DNA of 64,000 nt from Prochlorococcus marinus (GTDB lineage: Bacteria; Cyanobacteriota; Cyanobacteriia; PCC-6307; Cyanobiaceae). Position numbers and translations under genes: made by a program. Under the pieces are notes generated by a model that was given only the letters and a program-made list of their open reading frames with translations, was not told the origin of the DNA and did no database searches. Below, one piece after another: positions 1 through 8,637 of this stretch. The stretch covers positions 248,001 to 312,000 of the forward strand of contig NZ_CVSW01000032.1 of NCBI RefSeq assembly GCF_001180265.1, written 5' to 3'. How positions within the stretch are numbered: the first letter of the stretch is position 1; the number at the start of each line of letters is the position of its first letter.

Positions 1-183
1 AACTTGAATACTGCTAAAAGCTCTATACGGCATAGTTTAGGAAAAAGAATTGAGATGAGAAGAGTTCCAGAGATAATTTTTAAAGACGATGTTGTTCTTG
101 AAAAAGGATTATCAGTCTTGAAAATTCTCGATGAATTAAAAAATCAAAATCATAATGTTGAGGACAAGGATGCCAAAAGTTGA
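1..183 (+). CDS. rbfA: Ribosome-binding factor A, 3' end only
   Basis: The first 60 codons visible read in frame from base 1 to a TGA at 181-183. They match the C-terminal part of RbfA, the KH-type factor that binds the 30S subunit and helps mature the 5' end of 16S rRNA. The segment with RIEMRRVPEI followed by FKDDVVLEKG is the typical end of this family: a final strand, then a helix with charged residues. The start lies outside the window. The last codons overlap the beginning of hemD, so the two are probably co-transcribed. The identification rests on a short fragment but the motif is distinctive. Confidence 0.85.
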   Translation, partial: NLNTAKSSIRHSLGKRIEMRRVPEIIFKDDVVLEKGLSVLKILDELKNQNHNVEDKDAKS

Positions 184-967
184 TCTACCCCTTGATCAAA
201 GAAATATAATTATTACTCGATCAAAAGAAGGGATATTGGATATAAAAAAGATATTCATAAGCAAGGGCGCTAATGTATTTGATTTACCTGCAATAAGTAT
301 TGCTGATCCTGATGATTTGAATCCTCTTGACGATGCATTAAATCAAATAAATGATTTTCATTGGATTATTTTTTCCAGTAGTAATGGGATCAAGTTTGTG
401 GAAAAAAGACTTAGATACTTTAATAGTTCATTAAAAGAATGTTCTAAAAAAACAAAAATTGCTGTAGTCGGAGAAAAAACCTCAAAAACTCTTGATGATT
501 TTGGGATTAAGGCTGATTTCATACCTCCAGAATTTGTTGCTGAAAGTTTAATTGATAATTTCCCAGTATCTGGTTATGGACTTCGAGTTTTTGTCCCAAG
601 AGTTCAAACAGGTGGTAGGGATTTGATTGCAGATCAATTTAGAGAGGCTGGTGCTCGTGTATTTGAGGTTGCTGCATATGAAACTAGATGTCCTGAATCA
701 ATTCCTGAAGAAACAATTGATATTATTTCTAATCGAAAAGTCGATGCAATTATTTTCTCAAGCGGTAAAACCGTAGTAAATACTGCTTTTTTACTTGAAA
801 AAAAACTTGGTAAAAAATGGTTAGAATATTTTGATCAAATTAAGTTATTAACTATTGGACCTCAGACAACAAAAATATGTAACAAGATTTTTGGAAGAGT
901 TGATAGTCAGGCACAAAAATATACTTTTGAAGGACTACTAGATGTAGCAATTAATATTTTTAATTAG
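170..967 (+). CDS. hemD: Uroporphyrinogen-III synthase
   Basis: HemD closes and inverts ring D of hydroxymethylbilane to give uroporphyrinogen III, the last common precursor of haem, chlorophyll and corrinoids, in the cytosol. The 265-residue product has the family layout: an N-terminal RNIIITRSK segment, a first domain with IIFSSSNGIKF, and a second with IIFSSGKTVV and LLTIGPQTTK. HemD proteins are poorly conserved, so these repeated S/T-rich loops are the best evidence. I chose ATG 170 because AGGA at 161-164 lies five bases ahead; an in-frame ATG at 155 lacks such a site. Both starts lie inside the end of rbfA, which suggests translational coupling. Convergent with the next gene, overlapping by 8 bases. 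Confidence 0.88.
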   Translation: MPKVDLPLDQRNIIITRSKEGILDIKKIFISKGANVFDLPAISIADPDDLNPLDDALNQINDFHWIIFSSSNGIKFVEKRLRYFNSSLKECSKKTKIAVVGEKTSKTLDDFGIKADFIPPEFVAESLIDNFPVSGYGLRVFVPRVQTGGRDLIADQFREAGARVFEVAAYETRCPESIPEETIDIISNRKVDAIIFSSGKTVVNTAFLLEKKLGKKWLEYFDQIKLLTIGPQTTKICNKIFGRVDSQAQKYTFEGLLDVAINIFN

Positions 968-1430
968 AAAAATTTTTTGTATAGTTCTTTTCAACTAAAT
1001 CTTTGAACCTATCAATATTGGCCTGTAATTCGTTTGTAACCATTTTGCCTAAAATATTTTCTTCCATAAACCGTGCAATCATTTTTGGTAATTCATAAGT
1101 TATGGCTAAATTTACCGTTGTGATTTGATCAGTTTTACTTTCGAAAACTACTGATCCCTCAGTTGGTAAACCTCCTATTGATTTCCATTTAAGTTTGCTT
1201 TTTTCAACCCTTTCTGTAATTTGAGCTTTCCATTTAAACCTAAAGCCATTTGCAGCTAAAGTCCATTCTGTTAAATCTGGTAACGTATTAGTTTCTTCGT
1301 CAACTGTCTTTACAGATTCAATCCAGCTCATCCAAAGTGACATTGAGTCTAAATCGCTCCATGTATCCCATACATTTTCAAGAGGCGCATTAACAATTGT
1401 TATTACGTCATGTTTTAGCCAAGTACCCAT
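960..1430 (-). CDS. SRPBCC/polyketide-cyclase-like protein
   Basis: A 156-residue cytosolic protein of the START/SRPBCC hydrophobic-ligand-binding superfamily. The N-terminus reads like the family: a strand with IVNAPLENVWDTWSDLDSM, where P-x-x-V-W-x-x-W-S-D leads into the first helix, then a run of strands and a long C-terminal helix starting near residue 125. It begins 3 bases after crtQ stops and must be translated from the same message. That context suggests a role linked to carotenoids or membrane lipids, but the fold binds many hydrophobic ligands and the substrate is unknown. No membrane segment or signal peptide is visible. Confidence 0.75.
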   Translation of the reverse strand: MGTWLKHDVITIVNAPLENVWDTWSDLDSMSLWMSWIESVKTVDEETNTLPDLTEWTLAANGFRFKWKAQITERVEKSKLKWKSIGGLPTEGSVVFESKTDQITTVNLAITYELPKMIARFMEENILGKMVTNELQANIDRFKDLVEKNYTKNFSN

Positions 1431-1433
1431 TAA

Positions 1434-2888
1434 TTAACTTACTGCAAGATTTTTTGCTAATTCGGCTTTCTTCTCTAAAATTGCGGCTGCAGCTAAATGA
1501 CCACTCATTGTAGCTCCCTCCATAGAGTCTATATAATCTTGTTTTGTATAACTACCAGCCATGAAGAAATTAGATATAGATGTTTTTTGATCGGGTCTGA
1601 AAGGTTCCATACCAGGAGCTTCTCTATAGAGTGATTGTGGAATTTGTACCACGTTACTCCAAAGCAATTTAAGGTTTTTTGAAGATGGGAATAGACGGCG
1701 AACCTCTTTATCTATTTCTTTTGTAATTCTTTCTGTGGATCTTCCCATCCATCTATCGCCAGGAGTTAAAACACATTGGAGTAGGGATCCCATATCTTTT
1801 TTCCTATAGTCTGCTGGACTTGCTAGTGCTAAATCAGCAAAACAACTGAAAGAGGCATCAGCAGAATAAAGAAGGTTATCTAGACCAATTGCTTCTTTCC
1901 CAGTATTATCTTTTTCTAATTCAGTAACCCAACCGTCATATCTTAATTGGATTGTGGCAACAGCCACAGCTCTAAGTTTTTTTAAACCTTCAAATTCTTT
2001 AAATTGATACCATTCTTTTGGAATTATTTTTTTTATTCCAGGAACATCACAGGCAGCTAGAAATTTATCTGCAAACACTGCCTTAATTCCTTCAGGAGAA
2101 GATATTTTTAATTGATTTACTGAATAAGAGGAAGATTCCTTTTCATAAATGATTTCTTCTACCTTATGGTTAAGATGTATTTTTGCTCCTTTGTTTGTGA
2201 TGTAGTCGACAATAGGTTGAGTTAACCACTTATGCGGAGAACCTTTTAAAAGATTAAGTTTTGAGGCTTCTGTTTTTGAAGCAAACATCATAAATATAGT
2301 TAACATGCATCTTGCTGAAATATCTTTGCAATTAATAAAACCTAAAGCGTATGCGATAGGATCCCACATTCTTTCTAAGCTTTTTTCACTTCCACCATGG
2401 TTTAAAAACCATTCTTTAAAGCTAATTTTATCTAGATCTCTAATTATTTTCATTGCGCCTTCATAGTCTATCAAGCCTCTAACTATTGGACTTGTCCCTA
2501 AAGCTAAGGCATTTCTGAACTTATCTACCCAAGTAAGTTGTTCGGTGGTAAAAAAAGCTTTAAGGCCGTTAAATGGAGCACCTAAAGGGAATCTAAAGTC
2601 TAAAGATTTTAAATTACCACCATTATTAATAAATAGATGAGTATGATCTTTCGGGAGTAAATTGTCTAGAGCTCCCACTTTTTTCATTAATTTAAAAAGA
2701 TTTGCATAATTGTAAAAAAATACATGTAAACCCATTTCTATGTGGTTGCCATTCTTATCTTCCCAACTTCCTACTTTACCTCCCCAAAATGACCTGCTCT
2801 CGAAAATTTCTACTTCGTGACCTTCATCAACTAAATTGACTGCTGCTGTAAGACCAGCTAATCCAGAACCAACTATTGCAATTTTCAC
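1434..2888 (-). CDS. crtQ: Zeta-carotene desaturase
   Basis: CrtQ (Zds) is a membrane-bound FAD flavoprotein that adds two double bonds to zeta-carotene, giving neurosporene and then prolycopene, with plastoquinone as acceptor. The 484-residue product begins with the dinucleotide-binding motif [14 protein letters not shown] followed by an acidic residue (E28) ending the second strand, and ends with the carotenoid-desaturase signature around [19 protein letters not shown]. Its sister CrtP lies at 25.5-26.9 kb; this one is separated from it by the [18 protein letters not shown] type N-terminal motif of Zds. It is divergent from the IscA-type gene and upstream of the SRPBCC gene. Confidence 0.95.
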   Translation of the reverse strand: MKIAIVGSGLAGLTAAVNLVDEGHEVEIFESRSFWGGKVGSWEDKNGNHIEMGLHVFFYNYANLFKLMKKVGALDNLLPKDHTHLFINNGGNLKSLDFRFPLGAPFNGLKAFFTTEQLTWVDKFRNALALGTSPIVRGLIDYEGAMKIIRDLDKISFKEWFLNHGGSEKSLERMWDPIAYALGFINCKDISARCMLTIFMMFASKTEASKLNLLKGSPHKWLTQPIVDYITNKGAKIHLNHKVEEIIYEKESSSYSVNQLKISSPEGIKAVFADKFLAACDVPGIKKIIPKEWYQFKEFEGLKKLRAVAVATIQLRYDGWVTELEKDNTGKEAIGLDNLLYSADASFSCFADLALASPADYRKKDMGSLLQCVLTPGDRWMGRSTERITKEIDKEVRRLFPSSKNLKLLWSNVVQIPQSLYREAPGMEPFRPDQKTSISNFFMAGSYTKQDYIDSMEGATMSGHLAAAAILEKKAELAKNLAVS

Positions 2889-2987
2889 TTTTTCTTAGAA
2901 TTATAACAAATCAAGTTTGGATAACGTTTGTTCTATGCATCCTATCGATTAAGTTTTTATATTATAAATAGTAGAAATCCCTTGTTT

Positions 2988-3380
2988 ATGGAAAATGTAG
3001 AAGTTAAACAGGAAATTAAAAATTCTGATGATGGCAAAGGTATCTTAATTACGAATGATGCTATAGAACAAATTTCAAATTTATTGAAGGGTCAAAGTGT
3101 TAAAAAAGCACTAAGGGTAGGAGTAAGATCAGGCGGTTGTAGTGGGATGAGTTATACAATGGATTTTATAGAAACTGATGAAATAAATCCCGATGATAAA
3201 GTTTATGATTATTCATTAAAAGCTGATCAAAGCTTTCAAGTGGTTTGTGATCCTAAAAGTCTTTTATATATTTATGGAATGCAGTTAGATTTTAGTAAGG
3301 AATTAATTGGAGGTGGCTTTAATTTTGTAAATCCCAATGCCTCTCAAACTTGTGGTTGTGGAAGCTCCTTTGCAGTTTAA
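2988..3380 (+). CDS. IscA/SufA/HesB-type Fe-S carrier protein
   Basis: A 130-residue A-type iron-sulfur carrier. It shows the three conserved cysteines: one in VRSGGCSGM and two in the C-terminal TCGCGSSF, which together bind an Fe-S cluster or iron for delivery to apoproteins. ITNDAIEQISNLL near residue 22 is the usual family start. ATG 2988 gives a normal length; the in-frame ATG 2934 or TTG codons further upstream would add about 20 residues with no family resemblance. Fe-S delivery is relevant to the many NDH-1 and photosystem I clusters in this organism. Followed after 6 bases by the TPR gene. Confidence 0.9.
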   Translation: MENVEVKQEIKNSDDGKGILITNDAIEQISNLLKGQSVKKALRVGVRSGGCSGMSYTMDFIETDEINPDDKVYDYSLKADQSFQVVCDPKSLLYIYGMQLDFSKELIGGGFNFVNPNASQTCGCGSSFAV

Positions 3381-3386
3381 TAAATA

Positions 3387-3815
3387 ATGGATAACGATAT
3401 TAATCCCATCGAAGAGGATTTTAATGCAGCTTTATCAAAATATAAAGCAGGGCAAGATTTAATTCCAATAGTTCAAGATTTTCAAAAAATTATACAGCAA
3501 ATTCCAAATCATTTTGCTGCTTGGACTTGTTTATCATGGCTTCAATTACTTTTGAAAAATAATGAAGAAGCTTTGTCAGCTGCCAGACAAGCTGTTCGAT
3601 TAAATCAGCAAGATCCACAAGCAAGAATGAATTTGTCTTTAGCTCTTTTGGCTACCAATAATAAAGGTGTTAGGGATCATATTGAGTTAATAAAAAAAAT
3701 GTCTATGATGATGCCAGACGTGAAAAGTGAGTTGAAAGAATCTGTTGAAGACGGATTAAGTAGATATCCAGATTGGCCTGAGTTAACCAAAGTAAAAAAA
3801 TGGTTGGAATTTTAA
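3387..3815 (+). CDS. TPR-repeat protein
   Basis: A 142-residue soluble protein with tetratricopeptide-like helices. The clearest repeat spans about residues 25-95, with AAWTCLSWLQLLLKNNEEAL and then AARQAVRLNQQDPQARMNLS, in which A/L/W residues sit at TPR consensus spacing. TPRs mediate protein-protein contacts; no catalytic motif is present. It is close to the small TPR proteins conserved in marine picocyanobacteria. It sits between the IscA-type gene (6 bases) and the LpxB-related gene (1 base), so it is in a tight operon. A photosystem-assembly role has been suggested for some cyanobacterial TPR proteins but cannot be shown here. Confidence 0.72.
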   Translation: MDNDINPIEEDFNAALSKYKAGQDLIPIVQDFQKIIQQIPNHFAAWTCLSWLQLLLKNNEEALSAARQAVRLNQQDPQARMNLSLALLATNNKGVRDHIELIKKMSMMMPDVKSELKESVEDGLSRYPDWPELTKVKKWLEF

Positions 3816-3816
3816 A

Positions 3817-5019
3817 TTGTTTAAGATTTTAATATTAAGTAATGGGCATGGAGAAGATCTATCTGGCAGTCTAATTGCTAAACAATTCCTAAAAAGTGGT
3901 TATTCTGTTCATGCCTTGCCAATTGTTGGTATGGGAAACCATTATGAAAAAGAACAAATTAAGATTATCGGTAAAACTAAAGAATTTAGAACTGGAGGAA
4001 TTGGCTATAATTCTTTCAAAGGAAGACTTACTGAGATATTAGGAGGAGAAATATTTTATGTATTAAAAAGATTATATTTAACTTTTAAAATAAAAAAAAA
4101 ATATGATTATTTTTTTGTAGTTGGAGATATTGTGCCAGTTTTTTTTGCATGGGTTTGTAAGAAAGATTTTTTTACATATCTAGTTGCTTATTCCAGCCAT
4201 TATGAAGGAAAGTTGAAATTACCATGGCCTTCTAAATTTTTCTTGCTCTCAAAAAAAGCAAAAAAAATATATGCGAGAGATTCCCTTACAGCTAATGATT
4301 TAACATTGCAATTAAAAAAGAAAGTGTCTTTTTTAGGCAACCCATTTATGGATAAGTTTTTCCCTAGAAACAAAGAATTAAATAAGGCTGAATTTAGTAT
4401 TGGATTATTTCCAGGAAGTAGATTCCCTGAGATTTTAGATAATTTTGTTTTTATTTTAGAGGTATTAGAGGCATTGTCAGATTTGAGATATTTTCAAAAA
4501 ATTCAGTTTAATTTTGCAATAGTTAATGCTCTATCTTCATTAAAGATAAAGGAGATATTTCAAAAAAGGGGATGGTTAAAAATAGAAAATATAAAAGATA
4601 ATAATCTCTTGAAATTCCAATATAAATTTTTAGAAGTGAATATATATTGGAATAATTTTGACAAAATATTATTGAAAAGTAGATGCTGTATCAGCATGGC
4701 AGGAACAGCAGCAGAGCAAGCGATTGGATTAGGAAAACCCGTTATTCAGATTGAAGGTAACGGTCCACAATTTACAAAAACTTTTGCTGAAGCGCAAAGA
4801 CGTTTGCTTGGAAAATATGTTTTTTGTGCCACTAATTATAAAGATAAGAATGATCAAATCAATCAGACAATAAAATTGATCATAAAAATAATATACCTTA
4901 TAAAGCTGAATAAGAATTTTATGATCTCATGTAATGAAAATGCTAAAAAAAGACTGGGCGAAAACAAAGCTTGTCTTAAAATGGTTGATGATATGAATTT
5001 TGTTATAAAAAATGACTAA
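3817..5019 (+). CDS. Lipid-A-disaccharide-synthase-related protein
   Basis: A 400-residue GT-B glycosyltransferase-like protein of the cyanobacterial LpxB-related family (COG4370 type), distinct from true LpxB. It opens with LILSNGHGED, a conserved start of this family, has LFPGSR near residue 200 and the donor-binding type segment MAGTAAEQAIGLGKPVIQ near residue 292. The TTG at 3817 is the only codon that keeps the conserved N-terminus, one base after the TPR stop, so a non-ATG start is well supported. The substrate is unknown; it is probably a membrane-surface enzyme in envelope or glycolipid synthesis. The coding sequence is very Lys/Phe/Ile-rich. It overlaps the next gene by 8 bases. Confidence 0.8.
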   Translation: MFKILILSNGHGEDLSGSLIAKQFLKSGYSVHALPIVGMGNHYEKEQIKIIGKTKEFRTGGIGYNSFKGRLTEILGGEIFYVLKRLYLTFKIKKKYDYFFVVGDIVPVFFAWVCKKDFFTYLVAYSSHYEGKLKLPWPSKFFLLSKKAKKIYARDSLTANDLTLQLKKKVSFLGNPFMDKFFPRNKELNKAEFSIGLFPGSRFPEILDNFVFILEVLEALSDLRYFQKIQFNFAIVNALSSLKIKEIFQKRGWLKIENIKDNNLLKFQYKFLEVNIYWNNFDKILLKSRCCISMAGTAAEQAIGLGKPVIQIEGNGPQFTKTFAEAQRRLLGKYVFCATNYKDKNDQINQTIKLIIKIIYLIKLNKNFMISCNENAKKRLGENKACLKMVDDMNFVIKND

Positions 5020-5281
5020 GGAGAATAATCAAAATAAGTTAAAACAAATTATCGATAATTTTTTATTAATAAATTTATTTACAGTCATTTTTTTTGCAAT
5101 ATTTTTTATTTTTGCAATCATCATGCAATTTAATGGCATATTTATTTTTATTAATTTTATTCAGATAGTTTGGAATCCTCTTGTAGTTCCATTGATAACA
5201 ATTCTTATTATTGGTGCTTTAGTAAACGGTATTAATTCTTGGTGGAGGCGTAAATTGCTTTCTCAAGAAGAGGATATTTAA
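5012..5281 (+). CDS. Small integral membrane protein, unknown function
   Basis: An 89-residue protein that I do not recognise as a named family. After a polar N-terminus (about 15 residues) it has two hydrophobic stretches, about residues 18-42 (rich in F and I) and 48-72, and ends in a basic then acidic tail (WWRRKLLSQEEDI). That gives a two-helix membrane hairpin. Its ATG overlaps the end of the LpxB-related gene by 8 bases, so translation is probably coupled and a shared envelope role is likely but unproven. Its 3' end overlaps the convergent SDR gene by 50 bases. Confidence 0.6.
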   Translation: MTKENNQNKLKQIIDNFLLINLFTVIFFAIFFIFAIIMQFNGIFIFINFIQIVWNPLVVPLITILIIGALVNGINSWWRRKLLSQEEDI

Positions 5282-6158
5282 AAGTATAATTTTTGAGTTT
5301 ACTGCTTATTACTTTTTGTCCTTCCAATACAACTTTTGCTCCATCTCCTAATAATATTTTTAAAACCGCTCCAGGCACTGGAAGTAAATTAGGTCTATTC
5401 AGACATTTGCCTAAAGTCTGAGAAAATTCTCGCATTAATACTGGATTTGGGGCAACAGCATTAAATACTCCCGAATACTTTTTATCAACTAATGCTTGAG
5501 TAATTAATTCACATAAATCAGTTCTATGAATCCAACTCATCCATTGCTTACCATCTCCAATTGGTCCACCTAATCCAACTTTAAATATAGGGAGCATTTT
5601 CCCTAATGCTCCTCCATCTGCCTCTAGCACTATTCCAATTCTAAAAATAACTAACCTTGAGAAAAATGGTTTTTCAGCAGTGACCTCTTCCCATTTTTTG
5701 CAAAGATTAGCTAAAAAGTCTTTTCCTCCAATACTATTTTCAGTGAATTCACCAGACAAACTTGTACCGTAATAACCTATTGCTGATCCATTTATAATGA
5801 CTTTTGGGTTTATTTTTAAATTTTTAAGGGTCTTCATCATAAATTTTGTGGTGTTAATACGACTATTTTCAATCTCCTGTTTTTGTTTAGAAGTCCATTT
5901 TTTTTCTGCTATGGGTTCTCCCATAAGGTTAATAATTCCATCGATCTCTCTTAAAATATTTAGAAGATTTTCGTTATTCCAGTTTTTTTCTTTTGATAAA
6001 TCTATTTGAAAAAACTTAAACTTATTGAAATCTAAATCAACCTTTAATTTACTAATGGGTTTTCTACTTACAATGTATATTTCGTGATTTTCGTTGAGTA
6101 GTGTTGGAACTAATTCTTTCCCAACAAATCCAGTGCAGCCAAGAAGTAAAAGACGCAT
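5232..6158 (-). CDS. SDR39U1/YfcH-type NAD(P)-binding epimerase
   Basis: A 308-residue extended short-chain dehydrogenase of the TIGR01777 (YfcH/SDR39U1) group. It starts with MRLLLLGCTGFVGKELVP, the nucleotide-binding glycine motif (G-x-x-G-x-x-G), and has SAIGYYG near residue 125 where the Y belongs to the catalytic Y-x-x-x-K region, and WMSWIHRTDL typical of the family. ATG 6158 places the glycine motif at the extreme N-terminus; the longer reading from 6326 would add 56 unrelated residues and run across ndhO's start. Physiological substrate unknown. It converges on the small membrane protein gene with a 50-base overlap, so the two messages are antisense there. Confidence 0.85.
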   Translation of the reverse strand: MRLLLLGCTGFVGKELVPTLLNENHEIYIVSRKPISKLKVDLDFNKFKFFQIDLSKEKNWNNENLLNILREIDGIINLMGEPIAEKKWTSKQKQEIENSRINTTKFMMKTLKNLKINPKVIINGSAIGYYGTSLSGEFTENSIGGKDFLANLCKKWEEVTAEKPFFSRLVIFRIGIVLEADGGALGKMLPIFKVGLGGPIGDGKQWMSWIHRTDLCELITQALVDKKYSGVFNAVAPNPVLMREFSQTLGKCLNRPNLLPVPGAVLKILLGDGAKVVLEGQKVISSKLKNYTFKYPLLEKAIYASTKN

Positions 6159-6294
6159 ATCATATTGATGTTTATCATTTAAGGCTATTAAATTTTTTAG
6201 ACGTTTGTAATTATTATTCTGGTATAAATTTTTTTCAATATTTTTCAAACAAGTTTTTGTATAATAAATGTCAAATAACTTTCTTGAATTTAAC

Positions 6295-6528
6295 ATGACA
6301 GATTCTATTCCAAAGAAACCTCTCAAGAAAGGAAGCTTAGTTTTTGTCGATAGAGAAAATTATATAAAAAGTATCGAGGCTCTAGCTAGTGATCACGATT
6401 TACCTAATTATGTGTTTGAAGGCCCTGGAGAGATCCTCTCAGTCAAAGACGAATATGCTCAGATTCGATGGCGTAGACCTGTTCCAGATGTTTGGTTGAA
6501 ATTAGAACAACTTAAAGAATATTTGTAA
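6295..6528 (+). CDS. ndhO: NAD(P)H-quinone oxidoreductase subunit O
   Basis: NdhO is a small peripheral subunit specific to oxygenic phototrophs in the NDH-1 complex, which carries electrons from reduced ferredoxin to plastoquinone in cyclic flow and respiration. The 77-residue product with KKPLKKGSLVFVDRENY, FEGPGEILSV and AQIRWRRPVPDVWLKLEQL matches the family along its length. ATG 6295 gives the standard N-terminus MTDSIPKK; an ATG at 6268 would add nine residues. It is divergent from the SDR gene and convergent with the J-domain gene. Other NDH-1 genes are at 27, 30-33, 38-41 and 51 kb. Confidence 0.95.
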   Translation: MTDSIPKKPLKKGSLVFVDRENYIKSIEALASDHDLPNYVFEGPGEILSVKDEYAQIRWRRPVPDVWLKLEQLKEYL

Positions 6529-6541
6529 TAAAGTTTTGTAC

Positions 6542-7219
6542 TTAAAAGTTTTTATTTTTTTTCTCTGTAGACATCCTTGATTTGATTCTTTTTGCTTCTT
6601 TGATCATTTCCTTACCATCAAATAAGTAATTATCTACATATCCTTTTGTATATCTATCAAATTCTGATAGTGCATCTTTAACTTGTGAGAAACAATGATA
6701 AAGATCAAGGCCTAAAGCTGAAATAGACTTTGGAACTATTTTTTTGTTATAAATTTTTTCAACTTTTTCTATTTTCTTTTGTGAAAGATTTATGTAACTG
6801 CAGAAATTTTCCATTAGTTGGTCATCATATGGATCTGCAGATAGTTCTTTTATTTCGTTGTTCAAAGGTTTAATTATTTGACTAATTAATCTATTGATTG
6901 GGGTGTAAATTTCTTTAATCCATGTTTCAACTTCTTTGTCTTTAATTGACGAATTATATTTTTTTGAATTAATTTTTTTTCCCCAATTTTCATTTAATGA
7001 ATCAAATGATGAACTGGAAGAGACAAAACTTCTATCATATTGTTCTTTTTTGATAGGGTCATTTAGAGTCTCCCAGGCATTTTGTATTGCAAGAAATCGT
7101 TCTTTTTCCCCCCCCTTATCGGGATGATGTTGCTTTACTAAAGAGCGATATGAAGATTTGATTTCACTTCTGGTTGCATTTTTTTTAAGACCTAATTCTT
7201 CATATAAATTTTTTTCCAT
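6542..7219 (-). CDS. J-domain (DnaJ-like) protein
   Basis: A 225-residue protein with an N-terminal J domain (residues 3-66): LYEELGLKKNATRSEIKSSY, then the HPD signature in KQHHPDKGG, then ILNDP-type helix IV (AWETLNDPIKKEQYD). It lacks the G/F-rich linker, zinc fingers and peptide-binding domain of full DnaJ, so it is a type III J protein that would stimulate an Hsp70 ATPase for a specific client. The remainder is charged and helical with no known domain. A long reverse-strand T tract at 7110-7115 lies in the G-G-E codons. It is separated from cysK upstream by 16 bases. Confidence 0.85.
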   Translation of the reverse strand: MEKNLYEELGLKKNATRSEIKSSYRSLVKQHHPDKGGEKERFLAIQNAWETLNDPIKKEQYDRSFVSSSSSFDSLNENWGKKINSKKYNSSIKDKEVETWIKEIYTPINRLISQIIKPLNNEIKELSADPYDDQLMENFCSYINLSQKKIEKVEKIYNKKIVPKSISALGLDLYHCFSQVKDALSEFDRYTKGYVDNYLFDGKEMIKEAKRIKSRMSTEKKNKNF

Positions 7220-7235
7220 TTTTATAAATTATGGA

Positions 7236-8204
7236 TTAAAGATAACCATCTTTTCTGGCTTGAATTGAAGTATTAGATTCAAACATTGCTGTTGATAAAT
7301 ATCTTTCTCCAAAACTTGGAAGAATAACTATCAATCTTTTGTTGATTAGTTCTTTCCTCTCACCGATTTTAATAGTTGCTGCTAGAGCTGCACCGCTACT
7401 GATTCCAGATAAAAGGCCTTCCAATCGAGCTAATAAACGCCCATAATAAAATGCTTCATCGTCATCTATTTTTATAATTTCATCAATTAATTTAGTATTC
7501 AGTACTTTCGGCACGAAACCTGCTCCTATTCCTTGAATCGAATGAGATCCTGCTTTTTCTCCAGAAATCACAGCACTTTTTTTGGGCTCTACAGCATAAA
7601 TTTTGCAATTAGGATTAACTTTTTTCAAGAAACGTGCGCAACCAGTGATTGTTCCTCCTGTTCCTACTCCTGTAACTAGTCCATCTAAATTGTTATTGGA
7701 TTGAGACCATATTTCTTGTGCCGTTGTTCTTTCATGAATATCTGGATTAGCAAAGTTTTCAAATTGATTAAATTGATAGCTATTTGCAATGGTTGAAGAC
7801 AACTCATTAGCTAAATCTAAAGCTCCTTTCATTCCTTCTTCCCCAGGCGTCAACTGTAATTCAGCTCCATATGCTCTCAACATTGCCCTCCTCTCAATGC
7901 TCATCGTATCCGGCATAGTTAATATCAATTTATAGCCTTTTGCTGCAGCAACCATTGCTAATGCGATGCCCGTATTCCCACTTGTAGCTTCAATCAACGT
8001 TGTTTTATCTGGTTTTATCAATCCGTCTTCTTCTGCTTTACATAACATTGAATAAGCGATGCGATCCTTTACGGACGCTGATGGATTGAAACTTTCTAGT
8101 TTGGCTATTATTTCTGGATAGCAATTAAAATGCTTTCTGATTCTATTTAATTTAACTAACGGGGTATTTCCAACAAGAGAAGTTATATCATTTGCTATTT
8201 CCAT
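7236..8204 (-). CDS. cysK: Cysteine synthase (O-acetylserine sulfhydrylase)
   Basis: CysK makes cysteine from O-acetylserine and sulfide using pyridoxal phosphate. The 322-residue product contains the PLP-lysine motif PSASVKDRIA (residue about 40), the substrate loop ATSGNTGIALA, the phosphate-binding GTGGTITGCARFL and the C-terminal SGISSGAALAA. I start at ATG 8204 (MEIANDITSLVGNTPLVKL), which begins just before the conserved V-G-N-T-P-L segment; an upstream reading to 8285 adds 27 residues of no family similarity. The gene is the first of a minus-strand pair with the J-domain gene, and is divergent from the UPF0367 gene. Confidence 0.95.
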   Translation of the reverse strand: MEIANDITSLVGNTPLVKLNRIRKHFNCYPEIIAKLESFNPSASVKDRIAYSMLCKAEEDGLIKPDKTTLIEATSGNTGIALAMVAAAKGYKLILTMPDTMSIERRAMLRAYGAELQLTPGEEGMKGALDLANELSSTIANSYQFNQFENFANPDIHERTTAQEIWSQSNNNLDGLVTGVGTGGTITGCARFLKKVNPNCKIYAVEPKKSAVISGEKAGSHSIQGIGAGFVPKVLNTKLIDEIIKIDDDEAFYYGRLLARLEGLLSGISSGAALAATIKIGERKELINKRLIVILPSFGERYLSTAMFESNTSIQARKDGYL

Positions 8205-8328
8205 GAAATGATTTTTTAATTTAAAAATACAATCTCCTAAATACATAATAAATGTATTTATAGATCTTTTATAAAATTTTCTCATAAGAATTTAATTTAA
8301 AATAACTTTCTGCATAAAAAAATTTACT

Positions 8329-8352
8329 ATTATAAAAGGTAGTTTTTATAAT
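8329..8352 (+). repeat. AT-only inverted repeat ahead of UPF0367 gene
   Basis: ATTATAAAA (8329-8337) is followed after GGTAGT by its perfect reverse complement TTTTATAAT (8344-8352), ending four bases before the ATG at 8357. It could be an operator in the divergent cysK/UPF0367 region or a weak hairpin over the translation start. All nine pairs are A-T, so chance in AT-rich DNA is a real alternative. Confidence 0.35.
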
Positions 8353-8356
8353 TATT

Positions 8357-8629
8357 ATGTATTCTCTGGAACTAAGTCTGAGATATTCGCCTTTTCCACT
8401 TTCAATTCAGAAGAAAGAATTTGATGATGTTAAAAGAATTTATGATGAAATAAAAAATGCTATGAATGAAACTTTAGAATCCTCAAACTTGATCGAATTA
8501 AGTTGTGACAAAGTGCAAGATAAATTAATTACTGTAAGAGCTAAAGAAATCATTTCTGTTCAGATATATGAAAAATCTTCAGTAGCAGGAGGAGCTAAAA
8601 GACCAGGGTTTTCTCTAGATATAGATTGA
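8357..8629 (+). CDS. UPF0367 family conserved cyanobacterial protein
   Basis: A 90-residue protein of the UPF0367 family, found throughout cyanobacteria, with no established function. The family pattern is complete: MYSLELSLRYSPFPLSIQKK at the start, NLIELSCDKVQDKLITV in the middle, and the C-terminal QIYEKSSVAGGAKRPGF. The product is soluble with mixed alpha-beta character. It resembles no enzyme by motif. The following ABC ATPase begins at or just after its stop codon (TTG 8626 overlaps the stop; ATG 8638 follows), so the two probably form one transcript. Confidence 0.88.
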   Translation: MYSLELSLRYSPFPLSIQKKEFDDVKRIYDEIKNAMNETLESSNLIELSCDKVQDKLITVRAKEIISVQIYEKSSVAGGAKRPGFSLDID

Positions 8630-8637
8630 TAGAATTA

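Noticed and set aside
5797..6298. Two short plus-strand frames over the SDR gene and the ndhO upstream region
   Set aside because: Antisense to a recognised SDR enzyme, low complexity and without a ribosome-binding site.
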